Below are positions 16,810 through 23,781 of a DNA stretch of 23,915 nt, piece after piece. The notes beneath the pieces were generated by a model, which was not told the DNA's origin, made no database searches, and saw nothing but the letters and a program-made list of their open reading frames with translations. The stretch covers positions 1 to 23,915 of the forward strand of contig JAIYAJ010000115.1 of NCBI GenBank assembly GCA_027489105.1, read 5' to 3'. Position numbers and translations under genes: made by a program. The DNA comes from Zymomonas sp. (GTDB lineage: Bacteria > Pseudomonadota > Alphaproteobacteria > Sphingomonadales > Sphingomonadaceae). The first letter of the stretch is position 1, and the number at the start of each line of letters is the position of its first letter.

Positions 16810-18145
16810 TCGCCGCCCCGGCATCGGCCTCCCCGGCCAGCCGGTCGAACAATGCCGCGAGATCGTCGTGAACCTGCTCTATTCCGGCAAAGGCGAGGCA
16901 TCCGCGCGCCTTGGCAAGATGCTGATCGCGGCTGAGCGGCCATCCGGGCGAACCGAACTGCCGCTCGACGCCGACCGTCAGGACGCGACCATCGCGCAGC
17001 CAGGCGGTGGCCGTCGCGGGGGCGAAGGCGGCGGGATCGGGATTGTCGTCGGTCTCGACCGAGATCCGCCTCGCCAATGCCAGCAGCCCCGGATCGCCGA
17101 GACGATCGGCGCCGAAATCCTCGAGCGCCACCGTGCCGCGTTCGAGCACCACGGCACCCAGCCAGGCGAAGCAGAGCCGTGCATAGGCCGGGCTCATGCC
17201 CTCGACCGGCGGCCGGCCGACCAGCCGGCCGATCAACGGCGGCGCGCGATAGACGAGGCGGTCGAGCTGGTCGGCGGTCAGCCCTTGTTCGCGCATCAGC
17301 ATCTGCGTCGCGACGATCGCGCCATGTGCCGCGCGGCCGGTGGGAAAAGGCTTCCAGCTGACCTCGACGATGCGATGACCCTCGCTCAGCGCGCGGTGCA
17401 GGCGCGAGACGTCATGGCCCGCCTCGAACAGGGTCAGATAGCCGAACGGCCCCTCGATCGAGTCCATCGGGCCGGGCAGCCCCGCGACGGCAAGATCGAT
17501 CGCCATGATCGCGGAGCGAGCCGCCTGCGCGATCTGCAGCGGCAGCGTCGGCTTGCCCTCGACATGCGCCTGCATCGTGCCGGCGGCGAAGGCCAGCGCA
17601 TAGCCGATGGCGTTGCGCGTCACCGCCTCGTCCTCGCCGCGCAGGCTGGCGAGCGCTGCGACCGACCCGAAAATGCCCGCCGTCGCCGGTCGGAAGAAGC
17701 GCAGCGGGGTCGTCGCGGCGAGGCCCAGGCCGGCAGCCACGTCGACGCCCGCAACCAGCGCGGTCAGCAGCTCTTCGCCACTGCGCGCCGGCCCCCGGTC
17801 GAGTTCGGCGAGAAGCGCTGCGACCATCGTCGCCAGCGGATGGACCACAGCCGGCTCGTGGACGCAGTCATATTCCTGGGCGTGGATCTGGTAGGCGTTG
17901 ACGAAGGCCGCGTCGGCCGGGGGCAGCGCTTCGTCACGGCCCAATATGCCGCATCGCCCCTCCGCGCCGCCATTGCCGGCCTTGACCGCGAGCAGCACCT
18001 GTTCGGCAAAAGGTGCCCGCACGCCCGCCAGTCCGACGCACAGCGTATCGTGGAGAAAGGTTGCCGCCGCCGCGCGCGCGGCGCTATCGATCCCCGACCA
18101 GCGGAGCTTCGTGGCGTGACGGGCGATAAGCGACGATGCATCCAT
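16778..18145 (-). CDS. MmgE/PrpD-family protein
   Basis: A 455-aa protein with the MmgE/PrpD helical fold: ARHATKLRWSGIDSAARAAA at the start, then FLHDTLCVGLAG, NAYQIHAQEYDCVHEPAVVH as the conserved His/Asp active-site region, and VSWKPFPTGRAAHGAI (lysine-containing K-P-[YF] motif). Known members include 2-methylcitrate dehydratase, cis-aconitate decarboxylase and iminodisuccinate epimerase, all acting on polycarboxylates; this member's substrate is not known. The start at 18145 has a textbook AGGAGG; a longer reading to 18199 lacks one. It is divergent from the flavoprotein gene (83-base gap) and convergent with the SDR. Confidence 0.88.
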   Translation of the reverse strand: MDASSLIARHATKLRWSGIDSAARAAAATFLHDTLCVGLAGVRAPFAEQVLLAVKAGNGGAEGRCGILGRDEALPPADAAFVNAYQIHAQEYDCVHEPAVVHPLATMVAALLAELDRGPARSGEELLTALVAGVDVAAGLGLAATTPLRFFRPATAGIFGSVAALASLRGEDEAVTRNAIGYALAFAAGTMQAHVEGKPTLPLQIAQAARSAIMAIDLAVAGLPGPMDSIEGPFGYLTLFEAGHDVSRLHRALSEGHRIVEVSWKPFPTGRAAHGAIVATQMLMREQGLTADQLDRLVYRAPPLIGRLVGRPPVEGMSPAYARLCFAWLGAVVLERGTVALEDFGADRLGDPGLLALARRISVETDDNPDPAAFAPATATAWLRDGRVLTVGVERQFGSPGWPLSRDQHLAKARGCLAFAGIEQVHDDLAALFDRLAGEADAGAAINAVLRRPRH

Positions 18146-18228
18146 GAAAAGCCTCCTGGGTTGGTCCGGGCCTATCCGTTTCTCCCCCGCCACGCCCAAC
18201 AGATAAAAATTGCAAAGGACCTGACCGC

Positions 18229-19605
18229 ATGACGTTGCTCGCCGCCGCCCAGGCCGATTTCCCGCTCCACATGCCCGTGATCGTCGCGGGTGGTGGTGCT
18301 TGCGGGCTGGTCGCAGCCCTCGCCGCGCATGATGCGGGGGCCGAGGTGGTGGTGATCGAGCGTGACCCCGTCCCGCGCGGCAGCACCAGCATGTCGCTGG
18401 GCGCGGTCTGCGCAGCGGGCACCGCCGACCAGCGGCGGCTGGGGGTCGACGACGATGCCGAGCGTTTCGCCGCCGACGTGATGGAGAAAACGCGCGGCAC
18501 CGCCGATCCTGCGCTCGCCCGCGCGGTCGGGCAGCTCTCAGGCGAGGCGATCGACTGGCTGCGCGAGGCGCATGGCGTCGAACTGTCGCTCGATCCCAAC
18601 TGGCCCCCCGCCTTCGGGCACAGCCGGATGCGGATGCACGTCTCTCCGGGTCGCAGCGGCACCGACCTGATGGACCGGCTGCTCGCCGCCTGTGATCGCG
18701 CCGGCATCCCGATCGTCACGAGCGCGACGCTCGAATCGCTGTTCGTCGACGGCAAGCGCGTGACCGGCGTGCGCTATGCGCGGCCCGATGGCAGCCGCGA
18801 GGATATCGGCTGCGGGGCCCTGATCCTCGCCACCTGCGGTTTCGGCGGCAACCATGCGATGATCACAAAGCACATCCCGGCGATGCGCGAGGCGCGCTAT
18901 TTCGGCTGGGAAGGCAATCAGGGCGACGGCATTCTGTTGGGCGAGGCGATGGGCGCGGCCCTCGCCGACATGGACGCCTATCAGGGGCTGGGCCTGCTCG
19001 CCGAACCCGCCGGGATCGACCTCAACCCGCGCTTCCTGATCGAGGGCGGGGTGCAGGTAAACCGGCTCGGCCAGCGCTTCTCTAACGAACTGGACGACGT
19101 GTCGGGTCAGGGGGCACGCGTCATCGCCCAGCCGGGTGGCACCGCCTGGGTGATCTATGACGAGCGCATTCACCGCTCCTGCTTCGACCTGCCCCAATAT
19201 GTCGCGCTGCGCGAGGTGGGCGGGGTGCAGAGCGCCGACACGCTCGACGCGCTTGCCGCCCGCGCCGGCATCGACCCGGCCGGGCTGGCCGAGACGCTCG
19301 CTGCTATTCCGCTCGGCGGGGCCGATGCCTGGGGCCGCCGCTTCGACACGCCGCCGCTCGCCCCGCCCTTCCACGCGGTCCGCGTCTCGGGCGCGCTGTT
19401 CCACACCCAGGGCGGCCTCGCCATCGACACCGGCGGCCGGGTGCTGGACAAGGAAGGCAATCCCTTCCCCAACCTCCTCGCCGGCGGCGGCGCGGCGCGG
19501 GGCATCAGCGGCCGGGGCCCGTCGGGCTATCTGCCCGGCGCCGGCCTGAGCAGCGCGATCGCCCTCGGCCTCGCCTGCGGCCGTACCGCCGCGACGCTCG
19601 CCTGA
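18229..19605 (+). CDS. FAD-dependent oxidoreductase (fumarate-reductase/ketosteroid-dehydrogenase superfamily)
   Basis: A 458-aa flavoprotein. The FAD-binding GGGACG (G21-G26) is followed by VVVIERDP, the ribose-contact Glu at the end of the second strand, and RGSTSMSLGAVCAAGT. The C-terminal FAD segment is GGLAIDTGGRVLDKEGNPFP then GRGPSGYLPGAGLSSAIALG. It fits the FAD_binding_2 group containing fumarate reductases, 3-ketosteroid-delta1-dehydrogenase, urocanate reductase and tricarballylate dehydrogenase, which add or remove hydrogens at a C-C bond next to a carbonyl. There is no signal peptide. AAAGGA lies about 9 bases upstream of the ATG. Its divergent neighbour encodes an MmgE/PrpD protein. 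Confidence 0.88.
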   Translation: MTLLAAAQADFPLHMPVIVAGGGACGLVAALAAHDAGAEVVVIERDPVPRGSTSMSLGAVCAAGTADQRRLGVDDDAERFAADVMEKTRGTADPALARAVGQLSGEAIDWLREAHGVELSLDPNWPPAFGHSRMRMHVSPGRSGTDLMDRLLAACDRAGIPIVTSATLESLFVDGKRVTGVRYARPDGSREDIGCGALILATCGFGGNHAMITKHIPAMREARYFGWEGNQGDGILLGEAMGAALADMDAYQGLGLLAEPAGIDLNPRFLIEGGVQVNRLGQRFSNELDDVSGQGARVIAQPGGTAWVIYDERIHRSCFDLPQYVALREVGGVQSADTLDALAARAGIDPAGLAETLAAIPLGGADAWGRRFDTPPLAPPFHAVRVSGALFHTQGGLAIDTGGRVLDKEGNPFPNLLAGGGAARGISGRGPSGYLPGAGLSSAIALGLACGRTAATLA

Positions 19606-19617
19606 TCCGATCGCGGC

Positions 19618-19646
19618 TTGCGACCGGCGGGCCCAGCGACTAAGGC
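19618..19646 (+). promoter_or_regulatory. Candidate promoter of tRNA-Pro(TGG)
   Basis: TTGCGA (19618-19623) and TAAGGC (19641-19646) are 17 bases apart and end 9 bases before the tRNA. The -35 resembles the TTGCCT of the other tRNA-Pro promoter. A hairpin CGGGCCC/GGGCCCG (19628-19634 with 19648-19654) overlaps it and could also end the upstream flavoprotein transcript. Confidence 0.4.
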
Positions 19647-19655
19647 GGGGCCCGT

Positions 19656-19825
<170 letters not shown>

Positions 19826-19850
19826 CTTTCGATCAACAGGGAAAGGCGTG

Positions 19851-20630
19851 TTAGGCCGTAGACTCATAAACGCGAAGCCACAGGCGCATTGAGGCGAGCT
19901 GGACCATGGCAAGGAAGTTGGCGGCTAGCTTGTCGTAGCGGGTGGCAACACGGCGGAAGTGCTTCAACTTGGAGAAGAAGCGCTCGATCAGATTGCGCTC
20001 GCGGTAAAGCCGCTTGCTGAAGCAGGGTTTCCACTTTCGATTGGATTTGGCTGGGATGTTGGGCGTGGCGCCCTGTTCCTCGATCAGCGTGCGGATGCGA
20101 TCAGCATCGTAGGCCTTATCGGCGAGGACGATCATGTGCGGCCCAAGGTGGTTGAGCAAATCGTCCGCGACTTGGCCATCATGTGCCTGGCCAGCGGTCA
20201 GGCCTAACCGGATCGGGAGGCCTTGCGCATCGACGACCGCGTGGATTTTGGTCGTAAGCCCGCCTCGGGAGCGACCGAGACAATGATCTCGATCCCTCGA
20301 TCTCGATCCCTCTTTTTGCCGTCGCAGCCTGCTGGTGCGCCCGGATGGAAGTGCTGTCGATCATCTGGATATCGCCATCTTGCGAAGCGGTGATGGCATC
20401 CATCATCCGATCCCAGACGCCTGCCTTCCGCCAACGCACGAAGCGGTTGTAGCAGGTTGTGCGGGGGCCATAGCGTTCGGGCAGGTCGCGCCATGGAGCG
20501 CCGGATCGTAGCACCCAGAAGATGCCGTTCACCACACGGCGGTCATCGACGCGCGGCACGCCTCGGGGCTTGTTGGGCAGCAGGGGCTCGATCACGCGCC
20601 ATTCAAGTCTGTCAGATCATATCGGCTCAT
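19851..20630 (-). pseudogene. IS5-family transposase, frame-broken
   Basis: The transposase can be followed from the ATG at 20630 to the stop at 19851, but in three frame segments. After MSRYDLTDL the ATG frame hits a stop within about a dozen codons; the conserved [20 protein letters not shown] frame resumes one base out of phase. The middle part (SGAPWRDLPERYGPRTTCYN, then DSTSIRAHQQAATAK) reaches a perfect 14-bp tandem duplication at 20285-20312 that shifts frame again. The C-terminal part (KAYDADRIRTLIEEQGATPN, then YRERNLIERFFSKLKHFRR), with the Y-R-x-R-N-x-x-E DDE signature, is intact. Normal copies of this family are read as one protein or with one programmed -1 shift, so this copy is probably inactive. 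Confidence 0.85.
20285..20312. repeat. Perfect 14-bp tandem duplication inside the transposase
   Basis: GATCTCGATCCCTC occurs twice with no spacer (20285-20298 and 20299-20312). Fourteen bases are not a multiple of three, so the insertion changes the reading frame right after the A-rich GCAAAAAGAGGG stretch where IS5-family frames normally continue or slip. Confidence 0.95.
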
Positions 20631-20703
20631 GTGGCGGGTGAATCAGATTCCGCCATCGAGTAAAAGCTTCTAAGTTCGAATTGCCTGCGGTGGGGAGGTG
20701 CGC

Positions 20704-21066
20704 ATGACTGATTTTAAGGTGATTGACGTTCCGGGCATGCTGAGCGTTCCGGTGAGTTCTTGGGACGCGGACGGCAACCAGATTCCCGATGACGGCGAAT
20801 GGCACCGTCATGTCTCCACAAGTCAGTATGTCTTCGCAGAACTGCTTGTGGCCAAGGGATTGGCACCCGGCCGGAGCGCTATAGCTCGCACACCCGATCT
20901 CGTGATCAAATGGTCTGAGCTGAACGATGTCGGCCAAGCCTTTGTCAAAGCGTCTTTCGACAAATGGCTCAAATCAATCGACGACACCCGGACGCCCGAA
21001 GCAACGATGGTCCAGAAGCTTGAGAAGCGCTGGCAAAAATTCGCTCAACAGCAACCCATGACCTAA
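20704..21066 (+). CDS. Hypothetical protein beside the IS
   Basis: A 120-aa soluble protein with no signal peptide or membrane segment. It opens MTDFKVIDVPGMLSVPVSSW and ends with a basic, Gln-rich helix (VQKLEKRWQKFAQQQPMT). The middle, WHRHVSTSQYVFAELLVAKG followed by IKWSELNDVGQAFVKASFDK, looks like a mixed alpha/beta domain. I do not recognise the family. The ATG at 20704 is preferred over a GTG six bases earlier because GGGGAGG is well spaced for it. Base composition is visibly less GC-rich than the housekeeping genes, and it lies between the IS and a toxin-antitoxin pair, suggesting horizontally acquired DNA. Confidence 0.65.
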   Translation: MTDFKVIDVPGMLSVPVSSWDADGNQIPDDGEWHRHVSTSQYVFAELLVAKGLAPGRSAIARTPDLVIKWSELNDVGQAFVKASFDKWLKSIDDTRTPEATMVQKLEKRWQKFAQQQPMT

Positions 21067-21280
21067 TCCGATTTTATGGGTTCACGACCTAGGAGCGGTC
21101 TGGTCCCATTCGCGCGGCGAAGCTCCATTCGCTCTTGTTTGGACGGAGGTTGCGCCATCCGCGTGGTATGCGATTACTCGCCAATATCCCGCAAGGGGTT
21201 CGATTGCAGAAATTCACTTCATCGTGGTCGGCTGGGGGTGTCCGATTTGGACATCGTCCCGTGCTGGCGTGATTCGCTTC

Positions 21281-21299
21281 ATGTGCGCTATAAGCACAT
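21281..21299 (+). promoter_or_regulatory. Toxin-antitoxin promoter with overlapping palindromic operator
   Basis: The inverted repeat ATGTGC-GCTATAA-GCACAT has perfect 6-bp arms and encloses a -10-like TATAAG (21289-21294), 34 bases upstream of the antitoxin start. RHH antitoxins repress their own operon by binding such palindromes over the promoter. No clear -35 is seen. The rest of the gap 21067-21332 shows no gene. Confidence 0.6.
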
Positions 21300-21332
21300 A
21301 GACACACAAACATTCGAATGCGTGGGTGGGAT

Positions 21333-21593
21333 ATGGGTGAACTTGCTCGCTGGAGCCTGAAAGTCTCGCGCGAGACCGATGTCGCGCTCAGGACATTGCT
21401 TGCCACACGGGGCGGCAAGAAGGGCGACCTGTCAAAATTCGTCGAGGAGGCGGTCAACAACGCTGTGCTGCGCGAGACTGTGCGCGACGTGCGCGCCCGA
21501 AATGCGGACTGCAGCATCGACGATATTGAGCGGCTGGTAGAGGCTGAACTCGCCGAGCTTGGTGACGCCTTCCGGATGGAGCATCGCCGCTAA
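21333..21593 (+). CDS. Ribbon-helix-helix antitoxin
   Basis: An 86-aa protein. WSLKVSRETDVALRTLLATR begins with the short beta strand and first helix of a ribbon-helix-helix DNA-binding domain, continuing GGKKGDLSKFVEEAVNNAVL. The C-terminal half (VRARNADCSIDDIERLVEAE) is the helical toxin-binding tail. It probably neutralises the PIN toxin encoded 2 bases downstream and represses the shared promoter. The start is a choice between ATGs at 21318 and 21333; the second matches the family N-terminus better, although its GGGTGGG site is very close. Confidence 0.85.
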   Translation: MGELARWSLKVSRETDVALRTLLATRGGKKGDLSKFVEEAVNNAVLRETVRDVRARNADCSIDDIERLVEAELAELGDAFRMEHRR

Positions 21594-21595
21594 GG

Positions 21596-22015
21596 ATGCG
21601 GGTCGTTCTCGACACCAACATCTTGCTGAGCGGGTTGATATCTCCCGCCGGCCGCCCAGCGCTGATCATTGACGCCTGGCTGGAGCGACGCTTCACGCTG
21701 GTCAGCCATGAGGCTCAGCTTTCTGAATTGCGTGAGGTGAGCCGCCGGGAGAAGATCCGCGCGCTTGTGAAGCCGTCCGAAGTAGGCCGGATGATCAACC
21801 AGATCCGGTTGCTTGCCGAATTGCCCGAATCGCTGCCGCCCGTAGAGCGATCTCGCGATCCCAAGGACGATTTTTTGCTCGCATTGTGCGAGGCGGGAGC
21901 AGTCGACCTGCTGGTGACGGGTGACAAAAATGACCTGCTCGCGCTCCGATGCCACGGCAGCAGCCGTATCGTGACCGCCGCCGACGTTACTCAGGCGTTG
22001 GGGATTGGCGGATAG
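21596..22015 (+). CDS. PIN-domain toxin (putative RNase)
   Basis: A 139-aa PIN-domain protein of the COG1569-type toxin group. The acidic metal-binding set is visible: D6 in MRVVLDTNIL, E44 or E47 in QLSELREV, D88/D91/D92 in RDPKDD, and D110 in LLVTGDKNDLL. These coordinate Mg2+ or Mn2+ for endoribonuclease activity, often against tRNA or mRNA. The ATG is 2 bases after the antitoxin stop (TAAGGATG), so the two are cotranslated as a type II toxin-antitoxin module. All active-site acids appear intact. Confidence 0.9.
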   Translation: MRVVLDTNILLSGLISPAGRPALIIDAWLERRFTLVSHEAQLSELREVSRREKIRALVKPSEVGRMINQIRLLAELPESLPPVERSRDPKDDFLLALCEAGAVDLLVTGDKNDLLALRCHGSSRIVTAADVTQALGIGG

Positions 22016-22018
22016 GCC

Positions 22019-22039
22019 GAAGCAACGGCGCCATGCTTC
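22019..22039. terminator. Weak hairpin between toxin and SOD genes
   Basis: GAAGCA (22019-22024) pairs with TGCTTC (22034-22039) across a 9-base loop in the 45-base space between convergent genes. No T-tract follows. Confidence 0.35.
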
Positions 22040-22060
22040 TCGTCGACGATCCGAGCCCCC

Positions 22061-22741
22061 TCACCCCCGCGCCACCTGCGCGAACAGGCGGTCGGCGTTG
22101 GTCCAGTCGGTCGCGGCCATGAAGGCGTCGACATAGGCGCCGGCCTTGGCGCCATAGTCGATCGCATAGGCATGTTCGTACATGTCGAGCGCCAGCAGCG
22201 GCGTGCCCCCCGCCAGCGTCATGCTGTGGTCGGCGGCCCATTGGTTGACGAGGCGTCCGTCGCGGCTGCTCCATGTCAGCAGCACCCAGCCCGATCCGCC
22301 ACCCAGGGCCTTGCCCATGGCCGCGAACTCGGCCGACCAGCGCGCATAACTGCCGAAGTCGCGCTCGATCGCGGCGGACAGCGCGGCGCCGGGGCGGTTG
22401 CCCCGACCGAGCCCTGCGAAATAGAGTTCGTGGAGGATCATCGAGTTCCACGCGATCAGTTCCTCGCGCTTCAACCCGTTCAGCAGGAAGCCCGGCGCGG
22501 TCGCCATGTCGAGCGCGGCAAGATCCTGTCGGATCGCGCCGAGCCGCTTCACCGCGCCGACATAATTATTGTCGTGATGGCTGGTCAGCAGCTTGGCCGA
22601 GAGCCCGGCGATGGTGCCCGGATCGAAGGGTAAGGGGCGCGGGGCAAAGCCGGGAGCCGGGGCCTCGGCGGCCAGCGGCATCGTTGCAGCGGCACCGGCA
22701 ACCAGACCGGCGGCCATCAGAGTCCTGCGATCGATCGACAT
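22061..22741 (-). CDS. Tat-exported Fe/Mn superoxide dismutase
   Basis: A 226-aa protein. The N-terminus carries a twin-arginine signal (IDRRTLMAAGLVAGAAA, cleavage likely near residue 25-26), so it folds and loads metal in the cytoplasm before export. The mature part is an Fe/Mn superoxide dismutase converting superoxide to H2O2 and O2. Ligands appear as H55 (in SHHDNNY), H104 (ILHELYF), D186 and H190 (LDMYEHAY). Compared with the usual HxxxHHxxYV segment, the first-ligand helix is about two residues shorter and lacks the normal HH pair. GGGSGWVLLTW is the conserved core loop. Metal choice cannot be told. It is monocistronic and convergent with the toxin gene. Confidence 0.9.
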   Translation of the reverse strand: MSIDRRTLMAAGLVAGAAATMPLAAEAPAPGFAPRPLPFDPGTIAGLSAKLLTSHHDNNYVGAVKRLGAIRQDLAALDMATAPGFLLNGLKREELIAWNSMILHELYFAGLGRGNRPGAALSAAIERDFGSYARWSAEFAAMGKALGGGSGWVLLTWSSRDGRLVNQWAADHSMTLAGGTPLLALDMYEHAYAIDYGAKAGAYVDAFMAATDWTNADRLFAQVARG

Positions 22742-22841
22742 GGCATGTCTCCTCCGGGGGGAACGGGCGGAGGATAGCGCGAAAGGCGGAGCGCGCCAGT
22801 GGCACGATCGGCCAGCGCAGGTGAAGACGCCGGACAGCTCG

Positions 22842-22870
22842 CCGCCGCCGGAGGGACATTCCGGCGGCGG
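22842..22870. terminator. Strong hairpin 3' of the secreted small-protein gene
   Basis: A perfect 11-bp stem, CCGCCGCCGGA (22842-22852) with TCCGGCGGCGG (22860-22870), has a 7-base loop 19 bases beyond the stop of the minus-strand gene at 22889. There is no T-tract, but the stability and position fit a transcript end. Confidence 0.65.
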
Positions 22871-22888
22871 TTCGGAGGGGCTGTGGCC

Positions 22889-23320
22889 TCAGTTGGTCAG
22901 CGCCGTCATCCGGTCGATTTCGGCCAGCAGGACCGGACGATCGGCCTCCATCGCAGCCGCAAGATGCTGCTCATGCCGCTCGGCCAGCGCCGCGACCTCG
23001 CTGGCGATGACGCGCTTGCCGGTCGGGCACGAGCCGGCACGGCTGCCCGAAGCGACCGGCTCGGTCGAGAAGCTGCGCGATGCCATCAGGCCGGAGCCGT
23101 GCTGGGCCTGCCGGTCGACCGACAGGCTGGCGGTCCAGGTGCAGCGCAGCGTCGAGGGGCGACCGCCCGGGCCGGCCATGCCGATCTCCTTGTGGCGAAC
23201 CTGGATCTGCCCGCGATAGTCGGCGGTGACGGGACCGGCGGCATGGTCGACCGTCCGGGTCGCGCTATGGGCCGGGGTTGCGGTGGCGACGGCGAGCGAT
23301 AGGGCGAAAAGGGAGAGCAT
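22889..23320 (-). CDS. Secreted small protein, unknown function
   Basis: A 143-aa protein with a signal peptide (MLSLFALSLAVATATPAHSA, cleavage after about residue 19). The mature 124 residues include two cysteines (C60 in LRCTW and another in AGSCPTG) that could form a disulfide. A beta-rich first part (VTADYRGQIQVRHKEIGMAG) leads to a helical C-terminus (VAALAERHEQHLAAAMEADR). I do not recognise the family; a periplasmic role is inferred from the signal. The start at 23320 follows AGGAAC; a longer frame upstream lacks a signal peptide at its start. Confidence 0.75.
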   Translation of the reverse strand: MLSLFALSLAVATATPAHSATRTVDHAAGPVTADYRGQIQVRHKEIGMAGPGGRPSTLRCTWTASLSVDRQAQHGSGLMASRSFSTEPVASGSRAGSCPTGKRVIASEVAALAERHEQHLAAAMEADRPVLLAEIDRMTALTN

Positions 23321-23426
23321 GTTCCTGTTCCTCGATGTGTGTGAACGTCCGGTCCGGCGCCCGCATTCGTCTGCGTGGCCGGTATCGGCTGGGAAGTTAA
23401 GGGGTGTGGGAAGGAGTGGTCCGCCT

Positions 23427-23585
23427 CTAACGCGGCGACCCAAAATGGAGCCGATCCTTCACCCGCAACCGCGCGCGCTTGAGTCGCGCAATTCGGTCAT
23501 CATCAGGGAAGCGTCGCTTCGTCTCGCGGCGGATATGCTCGTCCAGCAGCCGGTGGTGTTGCTGAAGACGGTCGGACATCGTCAT
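23427..23585 (-). CDS. DUF465 (YdcH-type) small protein
   Basis: A 52-aa highly charged helical protein: DRLQQHHRLLDEHIRRETKR then DDDRIARLKRARLRVKDRLH. This is the DUF465 pattern of two antiparallel helices, with the family's RLKRxRLRVKDRL ending. Function is unknown in the family. The ATG at 23585 has GGAGAG five bases upstream; an ATG two codons later is also possible. Confidence 0.85.
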   Translation of the reverse strand: MTMSDRLQQHHRLLDEHIRRETKRRFPDDDRIARLKRARLRVKDRLHFGSPR

Positions 23586-23781
23586 TGCCTCTCTCCAATC
23601 GAAGATTGAAAGATCGGGCTGCAGCGACGGTAGGAGGTCGAAACCAGGCCTGCATCGAGACAACCCGATGCGGTCCGACATCACGCTTCCGAAGAAGCGC
23701 CAGAGGGGCCCGGCCCGCATGACCAACATAGGACGGGCTCGGGGAGCGTCAAGAGGAAGAGCGCCGACAAGGCATCTCCGC
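23586..23781. other. Intergenic region, no gene seen
   Basis: This is a space between the 3' end of the right-edge gene and the DUF465 gene on the same strand. No tRNA, convincing frame or strong hairpin is visible. Confidence 0.5.

Noticed and set aside
16781..18232. 483-codon plus-strand frame opposite MmgE/PrpD
   Set aside because: Shadow of the minus-strand gene, which has conserved motifs and an AGGAGG start.
20285..20312. Short direct repeats as a possible CRISPR unit
   Set aside because: There are just two adjacent copies with no spacer, inside a transposase; no repeat-spacer periodicity exists anywhere in the window.
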